A stretch of DNA of 64,000 nt from Galeruca laticollis (GCA_963921935.1 OY998177.1:4050754-4114753); one strand, 5' to 3'. Counted from the stretch's first letter, positions 23,752 to 35,560 are shown. The notes: a model not told the origin generated them from the letters alone. A program made the numbers and translations.

Positions 23752-23952
23752 ATATTAGTGTTTTAAATTAAACTCACGGTTTCTAGTTAATATCACAATA
23801 TAATAAAAGTTGTTTGATAATTATAACAAATTGACAATTGTTTCGATAAATCAATATCATCGATGATATTGATTTATCGAATTATCAATAATTTTTATTA
23901 TATTGTGATATTAACTAGAAACCTTGAGTTTCTTTTAAAACACCAATATTCT
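23752..23952. repeat. Large hairpin with perfect central palindrome
   Basis: About 95-bp arms on either side of 23861/23862: ggtttctagttaatatcac near 23791 pairs with its complement near 23915. The centre is a perfect 36-bp palindrome (23844-23879, centred on atcatcgatgat). Outer arms continue to gttttaaa/tttaaaac. Probably a MITE. Confidence 0.8.
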
Positions 23953-24040
23953 TTGGTTCTGTTAAAAAATTATCTATTATAGTGTAATGGACTTTGATGT
24001 TACAGGTACATATATGTAGTAGCAGAAAAAATGAATGATA

Positions 24041-24225
24041 GATATGTATTTCCAAACTGAAATACAGTTCTTAAAAAAATATTCTATCTAACTGTTTCAA
24101 TGTGGTTCTTCAAAAACTGATATAAGAAGAACTAAAACAAGCATGTTAACAAGTTTAGATAATTTCTACGTAATGATATTTAATATGGTGCAGGTGCAGT
24201 GAATTATGACTCTGTAACTCCTCTG
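24041..24225 (-). repeat. 3' LTR of the errantivirus-like copy
   Basis: Matches 25838-26043 in the same orientation through gatatgtatttcc, agcatgttaacaag, ttagataattt and gaattatgac. On the minus strand it starts agttacagagtc directly after the purine tract ggacagagg. The 5' LTR is longer because of an insertion of about 20 bp near 25897-25920. Confidence 0.78.
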
Positions 24226-24480
24226 TCCTTAAGAGGCGAAAATAACGGAGCGATTTTCGCCAATTTTCTCCATGCGAATTTCTTAGATGATTTTGAATTC
24301 TCTTTCTTGATATTTCGCATCTTCGTCTAATTACGTACAAGGTTACGACAATACATCCAATAATTAATATTGTTGGATATATTGACAGGATTCGTATTTC
24401 GGGTGATCTATGCTGTGCGAGTCTTTGTTTAACTCTATTTGATATAATCCGCTAGCAAGGTGGATGGTACTGAAATACTG
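24155..24480 (-). pseudogene. Env-like C-terminal remnant
   Basis: On the minus strand an open frame upstream of the 3' LTR encodes a hydrophobic run of about 15 residues (near 24375-24330) followed by a cluster of arginines and a basic tail ending inside the LTR. A membrane anchor plus basic cytoplasmic tail directly before the purine tract is where an errantivirus envelope protein ends. The rest of the envelope frame is absent, so this is a dead remnant. The assignment rests on position and topology rather than on a conserved motif. Confidence 0.5.
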
Positions 24481-24755
24481 GGCACGACCCAATTTACTAG
24501 CGGTTGCGGAAATCACTCGAAAACTATTCCCAGGCGCGTTTGTCTATAATTTGTTCAGTGAGTGTTTACCGTAAAATCACATTCTTCGTAATATATCCTG
24601 AGTATATACAGGGTTGTGAAAAAATTATTGAACATCAATTTTTCGAAATTTTGATGCAAATAATACTTCTTGGATGGGGACTAAAAAAATTCTGTAAGAC
24701 ATATTTGACAGGCTTTCAGTGTATGATTGGAGTAATCTTGAATTTGTAGAGATAG

Positions 24756-25230
24756 TCATTGACACAAGTTTTGGAAAATGATGCGTAGGAATTTGATTAG
24801 GTTTGAAAACATTACGGGGAGGTCCGAATACTGCTGAATTAGTTGGGTTTTTCTGGGTGATAATGGCTTAGGTTGAAAGTTAATGGATTGTCGGGGCAAC
24901 GCAATGCTTTGAGATAAATACTCATTAGAATGGGTTTGAGGGATAAGAAGAAGCTGACTGATGATAATATTGGTTACCGTGGTGTTGATGAGTTCGAGGG
25001 CCGTAATTCTCATTTCTGAAACTATTTTCGCTTTGGCGGGAGCTTTGATCGTTTGAATGAGAATAAAACTTTTCGAAATTTTCAAATTCATTCACATAAG
25101 CGATGACGTGCTCCAGTGATGCTGGTTGCTTTACATGCATACTGTTCCGTAAAGTATCGATGCAGCCCGCGATAAAAGTATTTTTTGCCGTATTGTCGCA
25201 AAATTGTATATGAATGATTATCTCATTTTA
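24756..25230 (-). pseudogene. Gag fragment of the errantivirus-like copy
   Basis: Minus-strand frames give 'NTFIAGCIDTLRNSMHVKQP' then 'ASLEHVIAYVNEFENF', resembling the 'F..GL...LR..V....P.SLEEA...V..E' end of gypsy-group Gag. A low-complexity Ser/Asn/His/Tyr-rich tail follows, and a frameshift leads into the Pro/Arg/Gln-rich stretch at 24990-24760. There is no protease or RT behind it. Confidence 0.6.
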
Positions 25231-25818
25231 GTTAATATTATTATCATTACTAATTGTTTGTTTGATGCTGCTCCTCAATAATTGCAAACGTTTCCTGAAT
25301 AATTGCAACCGAAAATATGATCGTTCAAATCTGTATTATAATTCGTATACCTCGCGATTTGGCTATCGCAAAGAGAAATAAATTTGTTAGGGGTTTGATA
25401 TTTGAAAATTTTTACTTAAACAACTTCCAATTAATAGGGCGAGGTTCCAATCGACCGTTTGGCATTTTAACTTTATTTTTATTACTTTGACTGCTAATAT
25501 TTAAAGAGATTCTACTATGGAATCAGTATTGATCATAAATGTTTTATTTAATTACAAATAAAATTGGCTTAACGACTATCCTTCTAGAATTAATGAAAAT
25601 AAGGTAAAGCACTAGAAAGAAACTTGGCACTCACCTCGATGGTTTTCTGGCTAGTTTTACCTTCCTCGAGTTCTTGTCCACCCAAATAACTGTACCACAG
25701 AAGGGACGATTTCCACTGAAGGGATGATTTTCACTGAAGGGATGATTTTCACTGAATGAACGAGTTCTACTGGAGGGACGTAAATTCGTATTTTGTAACA
25801 CGTTAGGATAACACGGGT

Positions 25819-25837
25819 TATCCTACTGACTGCGCCA
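25819..25837 (-). promoter_or_regulatory. tRNA primer-binding site
   Basis: On the minus strand TGGCGCAGTCAGTAGGATA lies immediately after the 5' LTR. TGGCGCAGTC-type sites are used by 17.6/297-group gypsy elements, which prime with a serine tRNA. It fixes the element's orientation and LTR boundary. Confidence 0.75.
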
Positions 25838-26043
25838 GATATGTATTTCCGAACCGAAATGCCGGTTGTAAAAAAATATATTATCTAACTGGTACAATGA
25901 AAGATGTTAATCTGAGAGTGGTTCTACAAATACTGATATAAAAATATAAAAACAACTAATATAAGCATGTTAACAAGCTTAGATAATTTATAAGTAACTA
26001 TATTTAATATAGTGCTAGTGCAGCGAATTATGACCTCGAAACT
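25838..26043 (-). repeat. 5' LTR of the errantivirus-like copy
   Basis: On the minus strand it starts agtttcgaggtc at 26043 and ends at 25838 against the primer-binding site. It differs from the 3' LTR by many substitutions and an indel, indicating an old insertion. A matching target duplication was not found. Confidence 0.78.
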
Positions 26044-26815
26044 CTATTGATGGAAAATTTCGACGCATTCTATCGTTGACGATTCAATAATTATTTGGTT
26101 ATTTTCCACATCAAGTTTTGATAAAATTAATCATCGAAATAATTCATTCAATCATCGTAGTTCATGTTCGTTGTTATCTTAATAAAAACAAGTTTTATTA
26201 TGTACATGTGGCACTTATTGAAAAAAATTTCTTTTATCTGAACAGCGATCAAGACCATAGACCACTCCGAGAGCAGCTTTTAGGATTTGTTTAAGTCGAA
26301 CAGAGAAATTGATTTTAAATTGAAAAATAATCTCATATACTTTATTAGATGAGAGAAGTCCGAGAAAAATCGAGTTCTAGAGAATCCACTCTTTCACGGC
26401 GGTTTACTTCATTTTTCCTTTTAGCATTGGAAATTTCAGTCCTTTGTGCTTGTCTGATAGTGAAATCAAATTGTCTATCGTGTTCGTTTTAATTAACAAT
26501 TGTTTTTAGAGGTTTTATCCTATGTTAGGACAATTTCCTTTTTTTACATAGGAATTACGGTATCAAAAGAAATTGGAGACAGTAACCAGTTCGGGTTCTT
26601 GATTCTATACATAAATATTCTACGGGAATTAATAATAAATTAGTAAGAGCTTCCTTCCATCTGACCATTATTCTTAATTATATTCTGAACAATCTAAAAT
26701 AGGAAAAATGTTTATCTAGAAACTAGACACTGTAAACTAAAATTTTCATATCACACTATTCAATAATGATCAAAATGAAATGAAATAATAGATGAAGTGA
26801 AAAAATGAGAGGGAT
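26044..26815. other. Unassigned DNA
   Basis: No supported gene or repeat. Confidence 0.4.
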
Positions 26816-27400
26816 ATAGACTAGGAGCACATAATATCACATGTTGATGATGTAAAACTAATAGCAGACAACGAAGAAGATTTGCTACCACAACTGCAAA
26901 GTGAAAGGTCATAGATCAGATAATGACATTTAACTACTTAGGGGTAGAAATAACCATTAACAAAAATTTGAAAGAGGGGATATCAAGACAAACAAATAAA
27001 GCGACAAAAGTTTGTAGCTGCCTGAGAGAAGTTATATGGAAAAACAAATTCATAACAGAAAGCAAGGTTAGAGTGTATAAAACAACGGTAAGATCAATTT
27101 TAACAAAAACAACAAAAACAAAGGTAGACACAAAATAAACAAAACAAAAAATAAACAATGAGAAAGAGACAAAGAAAAAGCAGCATACGAGAGCAATGTA
27201 ACATACAAAACGTAAACAAGTGGATAAAGGTCAGAAAGAAAAAATGTAATGTAACACGTAGACAGAACAGGACTGACTTGCAAAAATACCAAACCGACAG
27301 CAGAACACCAACCGATAGAGGCCGCCAAAACGATAGAGTGATAACTGATAACCTACAATCAACAACAACAGAAACCGAGTAAAATGCAGAAAACAGGAAA
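26816..27400 (+). pseudogene. LINE reverse transcriptase C-terminal fragment
   Basis: Near 26838, 'HVDDVKLIADNEEDLLPQL' matches the catalytic YADD region of insect endonuclease/RT LINEs (YADDVALIAxxExxL), with His for Tyr. It continues in shifted frames with 'FNYLGVEI', 'ATKVCSCLREVIWKNK' and 'ESKVRVYKTTVRSILT' (26923-27110), then 'SIREQCNIQNVNKWIKVRK' (27180-27240), the conserved C-terminal zone. Upstream RT and endonuclease are missing, so the copy is 5' truncated. Confidence 0.8.
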
Positions 27401-28561
27401 AGTTCCTATTCGTACGTAGTACAAGAATAATAATACAAATCATTAATCCATACCATAAAAAATAAATAAACTAATAACGGTTCGGTTGAGGTAAAGAAAA
27501 CTTAAAGAGCAGCTAAAGTTATTATAAAGTTTTTTCTATTAACATTGTAACATACCTTGTACATAAAAAATTATTCAATATTTACAAAAAGTTTTATTAA
27601 AATAGACATTACAAAAAAAATGTGTATCTAACAAAATGTTCACATTTTTCTCATTCTTGCGCTATCTAATCGGACAGAACTTCATAATAAAATTGGTTAT
27701 ATATTGTAAAATACTCAATTTAAGGTTACAAGACTTTTTGCTGAGAAACTCCTCTAGAGTAGCTTTATCATTATGTTCTGCATATTTGAGAACCCCATAC
27801 TTCAAATTTACTGATTTTAAGTATGTCAAGTTTCTCTTTTATACCTCTAATTGAAAATATGAAGCTATATTGAAATTTTTTGTGAATCTTGCGCTCATAT
27901 AAATTTTTGCTTCTATTTTTATGCAAGTACATATCAGCGAATACATTTGTAGAATTATAGCAGTTTTCCTTGGTTCATCTCGAGCACAGTGTTCAGTGAA
28001 CTGAGCATTTATTGCTCAAGAGTACTTTTAATAGCTCAAAAAGCTTTTTAGAGATTTGGGAACTCCTTGAAAAAATAAGTGGTCACGAATGAACACTTTA
28101 TATTCTGCTTACGTTAACACAGGACGCTCAAACTCGGACCCAACTAAGATTTGATAACTTTTGTAATATTTGGTAAAAATTTATTTTTCAGTAATTAAAC
28201 CAGATGATCTCGATTATTATCTGTTGATTTTTGTATTCATGTTCAAATTTGAAAAACAGGAAACTTTTTATAAATATTTAAAAAAAAACATTATTGTTTT
28301 CATTTTTACCTCCTAAAAATTTAACAACGTTCAGTATTTATTTTTATTTGAATCAGCATGGCTGAGCATGAGTCCATCTGTACATGACTTTATTTTCTGT
28401 TTGAACGACCGATGGTGGTAATACATAATAAGAAAGTTCTGTCAAATTACTTTTCAATTATGTTATTGTTTCCTAAATAAAACCTTACGTTTTAAAGATG
28501 ACGAAGTCCGTATCTGTTAAGAAGCAGAATATTAAAGACTAATAGAATTATCGCTAAGCTT
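27401..28561. other. Unassigned DNA
   Basis: No gene or repeat recognised. The first part may contain the LINE's 3' untranslated end. Confidence 0.4.
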
Positions 28562-28998
28562 CAAACTGCATTATTTTTTTACGAATCCAAGGTCATTGCA
28601 AGCGGCTGTGACGTCATGCCCATATGTCTTTAGAAACTGAGCGGAGCTGTTGAAGAGCTTCTAGATATGAAATACAAGAAGTTAAATGGGGTGATGACGA
28701 ATAGGTAATTATACAGGTGTAGTCGTAATGAAGATCATTCAGCATCCAAAATACGTTAAAATGTATCTCTGTTATTATTGTATTGGAGAGGAATACATGG
28801 CATTATATCACGTGAAGTGTTTGTTAATTATACTGGGTGTATTCGTAATGAAGATCATTCAATATCAAGAAGGCATTAGGACGTATCTTTGTCATTATTG
28901 GTCGAATATCTCTTGTATTTTATATCTAGAAGTTCTTCAACATCTCCGCTCGGTCGTCACAGCCGCTATCAATGACCTTGAATTAGTAAAAAATTGAA
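28562..28998. repeat. Foldback element with internal 120-bp direct repeat
   Basis: The left arm 28562-28678 (aaggtcattgcaagcggctg, gcggagctgttgaagagctt) is inverted at 28912-28998 (complement aaggtcattgatagcggctg, gcggagatgttgaagaactt). Between the arms, a segment starting near 28709 (taattatac..g(g)tgta.tcgtaatgaagatcattca) is repeated 120 bp downstream near 28829. There is no coding function. The architecture suggests a non-autonomous DNA element. Confidence 0.75.
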
Positions 28999-29838
28999 GA
29001 TTCATCCTTAGCGGTATCCCATGTTATTTTATATAAATGATTATCCTGAATCCGTGCTAGTTTACTCGCGACGAATATGCTTCACCAAAAAATTGGAAAA
29101 CTTTTTCCTTAGCGTTTATGGAAGTTCACATATACTGCTTCGAAGCAAGATATTCCCATAGTTTATAAGACATTATCATCCATCCTCTTCTTAATTCAAA
29201 TGATCTATAGGTATGTCATCTCAATGTTTTTATTGATGCTAACAGTAAACCAGCTTTTATAGGAGGATTTAATTATACGCAACAGCAACTGAATATTTTT
29301 TTAATCAAGAAATATTGTTCTGTTTTCTCTATTGAATACAAACTCTTACTGCTCCCCATTTTCAATTTTAGTTGAATTACATCTATTAAAACAAATGTTA
29401 TGTTCTTGGAAGACTCTTTAATTACTTTGAACTACCACCAGAGCATTTTATCTTGCAGAGTTCTTAACATCGATATACCTTCGGCATTAGTAGTCTGTTC
29501 ATTAAGCGTTTGTCCATTTATCTTAGTTGCTTTCGGTTAAAACCATTAATTATGATGTAAACTAAGGCTTACTTGGTGTATTTCTCGCCATAATCGTTAA
29601 ATTTTGCGGGAAGTTTTATGCTCTATGATTATTCTAACTATTTTTGTTTCGGAGTTATATTATGTTCTAAGTTTGTATACTAAGTAGAATTCCGCCATGT
29701 ATTTACAGGGTCATTGTCAAAGTATATATCAATAGAATTGCTCAAAATAACACAATATGCTAACAATAGAATAATGTACAAGAAAACCAGTAATAAAACC
29801 ACAATATTTGATTGATATTTCAATATAGAGTGATTACA
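28999..29838. other. Unassigned DNA
   Basis: No supported gene. The segment ends at the TA target of the pogo element (29839-29840). Confidence 0.4.
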
Positions 29839-29840
29839 TA

Positions 29841-29870
29841 GGGTAGAGGTTCCGATTATGAGACACCTTT
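29841..29870. repeat. Pogo left terminal inverted repeat
   Basis: gggtagaggttccgattatg followed by agacacc; pairs with 35561-35592. Confidence 0.75.
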
Positions 29871-30195
29871 TTATTTATTACCATTTTTCTTATATGGATT
29901 AATGTAAACCTTTAATATTTTTCATTGATTCATAGGAAATGTATTACAGTTTCAATGGTAACAATTGAGTATGGCTAAATTTAAAATTTAAATTGTTGTG
30001 ACAATTTATTTCGTGGAGGCCATTTTTGACGTTTCAGTAAAAGGTATCCTAATTTGAGACAATGAGGATTCTCAATATGAGATAGTATCTCATATTGAGA
30101 AACTAAGAAAAAGAATAAGTGGAAACAGCAAATTAAAATACAAACTTTAATATATAAGAAATATATCCTTACAACAAGTCAAAACTAGAAGTAAG

Positions 30196-31602
30196 TTATA
30201 TTTCACCACAGAGACAGAGACATACGAACCTTTCAGATTTTTTCCCCGCACTCTTCATGGGCCTATTTAAAACACCCTTGACATTTTCCCATGTTTCGCC
30301 CTGTATATCTTCTGAAACCAATCCAGAGCAGAGCGGACATTCTGCTTCAGGTTCGTCATCACACTCATCTCCATCAGAATAATCGTCGAGTTCGAGTGAG
30401 TCTTCGTCGTTAGATGTAGACGAATCAACCACTTTTCTATTGACAATTTTTTTATTTTGTTTTTTTGCTGCATCGGGTTCACCTCCTCTTGAAGCCTTTG
30501 TATCATCGTCAGATGCTGATGATTCAACAATGTTTCTTTTGACTAACTTTTTCTTTTCTTGTGTTTGGTTTTTCTTTGGTAGGCGATTTTTTTTCTTATT
30601 CTCTTTTCTTTTTTTTCTTAAGGCTTATTCTAGTTAGTATAAGTTTATAGGGTGAAGACGTAATCAGTTTTGCTGGTCCTGAACGGCTGGATGCTTGCGA
30701 TATGCTAGGCACAGCAGGAATTGGCTTTATTTGGGAAGGCGAAACTATTGGGCTCAAAACACTTCTATCAATGGGTATAGGATCTGGAATATTGAGGATA
30801 CTTGATTTTTCACGGGAACTACCAGGGGTAGGATTTAAAGGGTCTGGGATGTCTAAACTTGCTTCCTCATTATTTTCTAGCTTCTCGTCGTTATCAGGAA
30901 TTGTAAGAAAAACGTCTTGATTTTGTGTAACTGTTAAATTTGCAACTTGATTCAGGTCATCGGGATCATTAAAAATTCTAAAATAAATTTCATCGAATAC
31001 ATTACGGTTGCAAGGAACAAGACCATTTTTCCTGAATGCATTAACAGAATTTGTCATAGTAGCTGCTTTATTATAGGCCTCTCTAAAAAGCATACCTACT
31101 TGACGATTAGTTACCATTCTATCGGGGTTATTTCTCAGCCATGTTTCAATAGCATGTGCATAAAATGTTGAGTGGGTTGGTAAACAAACAAATGAAACAT
31201 TATTTGCACGTGCAGTCTGAATAACGTCTATATTTCGAGTATGTGTATAATGAGCGCCCAGGACTAAAAAGACGGGATCATCTTTGGTAGGTTTAGAATG
31301 CTGAATAAAATCTTGTTGCCATTTTGTGAATAAATCACTCTGTATCCACCCCGAAAGATGGTAGTTGTCTATAGATCTAGCAGGGGTACCGTCCATTAAC
31401 TCCGGTGATTTATTTTTACGTGGAATAATGATAAGTGGAGGTATGTAGTGACCCACAGCATTCATACAGGTGACAATAGTTACCAGTTTTCCTCTTTCTA
31501 ACGAAGTAAGCGCATAAACTTGTTTTTTTCCCTTGACACTCACAATTTTTGAATGTTTGTGTTGAACTACCGTTATACCTGTCTCATCTACGTTATATAT
31601 CT
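30196..31602 (-). pseudogene. Pogo/Tigger transposase, catalytic part and C-terminal tail
   Basis: Just inside the LINE junction the minus strand reads 'IYNVDETGITVVQHKHSKIV', holding the first catalytic Asp. 31543-30596 continues with 'VTIVTCMNAVGHYIPPLIII'. The second Asp site, normally 'LLLDGHxSH', is 'FLVLGAHYTHT', with Gly for Asp. The third Asp ('LQPLDV') is missing: 'LPTHSTFYAHAIETW' shows a deletion that fuses the region before it to the region after it. 'AFRKNGLVPCNRNVF' is the family C-terminus of the core. Beyond a Lys-rich stretch, 30432-30196 encodes an acidic segment and 'CPLCSGLVSEDIQGETW', a decayed Cys-rich tail known from insect Tiggers. Inactive. Confidence 0.9.
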
Positions 31603-31730
31603 TTTTTTTAAATTTCGTTTATTCAAACAACATTTATTACAATATCATTAAACTAATGTAAAAACCTCTCAAATCAGTGCTTTAAACACTGGCCTCGAGA
31701 ATAACAAAGTTTAAAGTGATGCAAAGGCAG

Positions 31731-33417
31731 TTAATTAACGTTTACATTAATTTTCAATTTTCTAACAAAACTCTTATAATTATTCAAGCCTTTTATAAAC
31801 TGTGGTAAATTATTGAATGTTTTGATTGTATCTACAATTGGATTGTTCAAACCTATATTTGTCCTTGTATATATTTGATAGATGATGTGATCTTGTTTGG
31901 TAATCGTGTACATCAAAGCAAAATTCAATATTTATGTTACATTTCTGTTGATAACTAAGTATTTTATAAACAAGTTTGCATTGTTCTATATCCAGAATTT
32001 CTTTTAATCGAATCAATCTCAATTCTTAATAAATTATATTTGTGCTAGTGAGCCAATCATATTTAAATAAAATTTTAAGGGTTTTGTTTTGTAATTTCTG
32101 AGCTTTATCAAAATTAACTTCTCCACACATTCCCCACACAGGCAAAAGATATCTGAAGTGTGTTAAGAAAAAAGAATTATAAACTTGAAATTTACTTTTC
32201 ATAGACAGATAATCTCGACATTTATACAAAGCGGATAGCATTGAAACTCTTTTTCCAGTGATTTTGGTAATGTGTGGAGACCAGTTCAAATTTTCATCTA
32301 CAATTAATCCCAAATATTTTATACACATTACTTTCTCTATCGGTACACCATTAATGTTGAGATACAATTCGTTAATTATTCTATTTTTCTGCTTAAATAC
32401 AATATATTTGGTTTTATCAATATTAATTTTTAATTTATTTAAAAACAGCCATTTAAGGTAAGCATTAAGATCATTGTTCACTTGATTATTGAGGGTGATT
32501 TCATCTGTTACGGTGTATAGCAGAACAGTATCATCTGCAAAGGTGAAATATCTTGCCTCCAGATTGGCAAGTTTAAGGTTGAGTACATACAGGGAGTACA
32601 ACAGCGGTCCAAGAACCGATCCCTGTGGCACCCCGCAGGCACTGGACAACCAATCACTACTTGCATCTTGAAGCTTCACATATTGATTTCTGTCAAGTGA
32701 ATATGTTTTAATTAAGCTGTACATAGTACACTCAAATCCCATTCTAAATAATTTACACAGCAAAATATCTATACTCACCACGTCAAAAGCCTTTTTCAAA
32801 TCTATGAAAATTGCTATTACTACTTCTTTCCTATCTAGAGCCCTTGAGATATAATCTATGAAGTAAGTAGCAGCACCAAGTGTGCTACTGTTTTTTATAA
32901 AAACATATTAAAATTTATCGATCAATTGGTGGATATCAATGAAAGATAACATTCTTTTTTTCATTAGTTTTTCTAGGAGTTTAGAACTTACACTCAATAC
33001 CGAAATAGGTTTGTAATTGTTCATGAATTTTTTATCTCCCGATTTAAACAATGGAGTAATTTTACTTATCTTTAGTTCTTGTGGAAAAATTCCACTTTAG
33101 ATGGTTTCGTTGATCAGATATACTAGAATTGGTAGAATGTATTCTCTGAGATTATGTATATCCTTAACAGTAATTTCGTCGTGTCCGGGTGCTGAATTTT
33201 GTCTTAGTTCTTTAATGATATCTAACAACTCCTGTTCATTTGTTAGAGGTACCGATATTGAGTTGTTGTTATATAATTCTCTGACAGAAAAATCATCATT
33301 CAATTGATTAATTTCAGTTTCTACATCTTTTACAATCGTTCCACCAACTTGAGAAAAATACTCATTCATTTTATTACCTATATCTGGTTGACTATTTACA
33401 ATAATATAATCTATCAA
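31731..33417 (-). pseudogene. LINE reverse transcriptase
   Basis: On the minus strand 33417-33097 carries the pre-RT segment ('SAPGHDEITVKDI'). Then, with a few stops, 'SKITPLFKSGDKKFMNNYKP' leads to 32799-32026: 'IDLKKAFDVVSIDILL' (motif A Asp), 'CGVPQGSVLGPLLYSLYV' (motif B) and 'FTFADDTVLLY' (motif C, both Asp present). 'IKYLGLIVDENLNW' is motif D/E. The C-terminal 'LQNKTLKILFKYDWLTST' continues in a second frame to 31731. Main defects are a few stops and a frameshift near 32025; all catalytic residues are intact. Confidence 0.9.
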
Positions 33418-33800
33418 AAGTGAATCAATAAGTACTTCATCTTTTTTATTTTCTATAAAATTATTTATAAATGCCCATTGTTTTTTTATATTATTTCCGG
33501 CTAATCCATCTTTCTTGAAAGTAACGATTTTTTAAAATTCCTATTTTATTGTTAATCTGATTTTTAATGTTTTTAAACTCCTCGGCTAAGTATGCGTTCT
33601 CGGGTTGATTGATTTTTTTTTTATAAATTTTATCTCTTTTTCTATCATCTCAAGGACTTCACTATTCATCCAGGTGTTATTTGAACGAATTCTTAATTTT
33701 TTACTGTACTCATACTTCTTTTCACAATCTCTGACTAAATCAATTAATTGTTGAAACTTTGTCATATACTTAAAACTTTTTACCTAAATAAATTTACAAA

Positions 33801-34484
33801 CTAATTATAATTCACAGATTTGACTACATAATCTACCTTTGGCTTATAAATTTGTACACAAGATTCAATATACTCGTATATTAATATTAATTTGTGATCG
33901 GAAAGTGCGTTTTCCTTAACATTAATTTTACAATTCAGCTTACCACTATAGTCACTAAGAACATGGTCTATAAGAGACTTAGACACTCTGGTTGCGAATT
34001 CGTCACTGACTACATTATTTATTTTAAAGTTTCTTATTGCAACTAGGTCTTTGTAATCTTTGATCATTTGCGAATCATCTAGCAAATTAACATTCATATC
34101 ACCTATTATGAAGTGTTTTTTAGGGTGCTTCAGCATTACTGATTCTAAGAATGGAAGAAAATGACAATTATTAATGGAGGAAGGTTTATATATAACACTT
34201 ATTTTTAAGTTATCCATACCTAAACTAATACATATCCAGTTTATTGGCTCATTTTTGCTTGATTTCTCAATTTCACGAAATTTTATTGTTTTTCGTACAT
34301 AAATAGCTATACCGCCCCCTCTACCAGCCCTGCATGAATAGACTGCAGGGAAATCATTAATTTGAAATAGGAATGTTTCATTCTCTTCCAATAACGTCTC
34401 AGTAACCAAGAGTATATCACAATCTTCTTTTACAACAAAACACTGCACAAGATCCAGTTTGTTTCTGATACTTTGCAAATTCAT
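33801..34484 (-). pseudogene. LINE APE-type endonuclease
   Basis: A 227-codon open frame starting 'MNLQSIRNKLDLVQCFV' (motif 'N.QS...K'). It carries the catalytic Glu in 'LLVTETLLEEN', 'GRGGGIAIYV', 'CISLGMDNLKISVIYKP', 'HFIIGDMNVNLLD' (Asp/Asn pair) and 'LIDHVLSD'...'ALSDHKLILIYEYI' (final Asp-His). All APE endonuclease motifs look present. In the live element this domain nicks target DNA to start reverse transcription. It is separated from the RT by frameshifts around 33540-33780. Confidence 0.9.
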
Positions 34485-34489
34485 GTAAG

Positions 34490-34617
34490 CAATTTTCAGT
34501 TGTTCACGAAGCCTTTCTAGTTTTCCAACTGACTTTTCTCTTCTACAAGAAGGACTTTTGAGTGCTCATCCTTTCTTAAGAGGATATTTCCGTTTCCCAT
34601 CCAGAGAAATTTGTGGT
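34490..34617 (-). pseudogene. LINE ORF1 C-terminal remnant
   Basis: Minus strand 'NHKFLWMGNGNILLRKDEHS' and 'KVLLVEEKSQLEN' directly upstream of the endonuclease resemble the C-terminal end of ORF1 proteins in CR1/Jockey-type LINEs. The LINE begins within this segment, so ORF1 is otherwise lost to 5' truncation. The annotation rests on short similarity. Confidence 0.5.
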
Positions 34618-34624
34618 TATATCT

Positions 34625-35282
34625 GATAAACAGACTTAACTTTTTGAAACTCAGGCTCATAAATATCAAAAAATTTATTAACGTTCTCCTTAGTGAATCC
34701 CTTGATCCTGGCATTGGAAAAAACTTGGGGAGTTCTTACTGACAACAGGGGATTTTTTCTCAGAAAACATCTTAACCATTTTTTACCAGCTAGCTAATTT
34801 ATTGTGGAAAAGGGGTTTTCAATATTATTTTATATTGCCAACTGGAACGTTAACTCACGAATGTCTCTTAGACGTAGGCTGCTGTTGAACTGTGATCTAA
34901 TTCGATACAATATTTTACTAATTCTTCTTCTATGCATTGCGTCTTCTATGCATGGCGTAAGAGTAGGTCTTCTACCCATAGGAAGTTTAGTAACAACTGA
35001 AGTACCTTTGACATAGCGTTAAAATGTCCTTTTAGGAACTCCAAATTGTTTAGACGCATTTAAGTATCCCGTTTCTCTATTTCGGACAGCATGTACAGCA
35101 GCGTTCAGTGCATTTTGGGTCCATGTTTGTAATTTTTTCTTTGCATTCAACTGAAAAAAACATATTGTTCCTAATATGAGATACCTCATAAAAAGCACCG
35201 ATGATTGTCGCATATAAGGAAACTTGGAGAATATGCAAACATTAATTTTATAATACAGTAAGCTATCGTACAAATTTCCCAA
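34625..35282 (-). pseudogene. Pogo/Tigger transposase, DNA-binding N-terminal half
   Basis: 35170-35020 encodes 'KKLQTWTQNALNAAVHAVRN' and 'RETGYLNASKQFGVPKRTF', a pipsqueak-type helix-turn-helix. After a frameshift come 'RYVKGTSV..LPMGRRPTL' and 'IRELTFQLAI'. Then 34800-34625 reads 'LAGKKWLRCFLRKNPLLSVR', 'RIKGFTKENVNKFFDIYEPE' and '..KSVYQ', where the LINE target site interrupts it. The catalytic part resumes at 31602. Several stops are present. Confidence 0.85.
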
Positions 35283-35560
35283 AAATTCCTACTGACACCA
35301 CACCTCTGTTAAATACACCATCTCAGTTACTATTGATAAAATACAATATTTACTAACCTTTAAAACACCACGTTGAGAATCTTTTATATTCACGACTCTG
35401 TTATAGTCAACAACAACACTCTCACTCGTTGCGCTGCTAGACTCGCACTAACAGACAAATAATAGATGCATACTATTTTGGTCATCAACAGTGAGCGTAT
35501 AACGTTAGCCAACTTACAAAAACGCGGCAGAATTTAAAAAAAAACCGGCATATGTCATAT

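Larger units (their letters stand above)
24041..26043 (-). mobile_element. Errantivirus-like LTR element, internally deleted
   Basis: Minus-strand Ty3/gypsy-type copy with related LTRs at 24041-24225 and 25838-26043. A primer-binding site abuts the 5' LTR and a purine tract abuts the 3' LTR. Only about 1.6 kb of interior remains: part of gag and the membrane-anchor end of an env-like frame; all of pol is missing. LTRs that start AGTT, a TGGCGCAGTC-type primer site and an env frame together point to the errantivirus group. It cannot make any functional product. Confidence 0.75.
31603..34617 (-). mobile_element. LINE (Jockey/CR1-like), 5' truncated, inserted in pogo
   Basis: About 3015 bp, flanked by tatatct duplications (31596-31602 and 34618-34624). 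The 3' end (low coordinate) has a T8 run on the plus strand, i.e. a poly(A) tail, preceded by AATAAA (complement at 31618-31623). It carries the end of an ORF1-like frame, an APE endonuclease and an RT. Excising it with one copy of the duplication restores the pogo frame. Confidence 0.92.

Noticed and set aside
25838..26043. A 4-bp target duplication for the errantivirus-like copy
   Set aside because: The flanks at 24037-24040 and 26044-26047 do not match, so no duplication is claimed.
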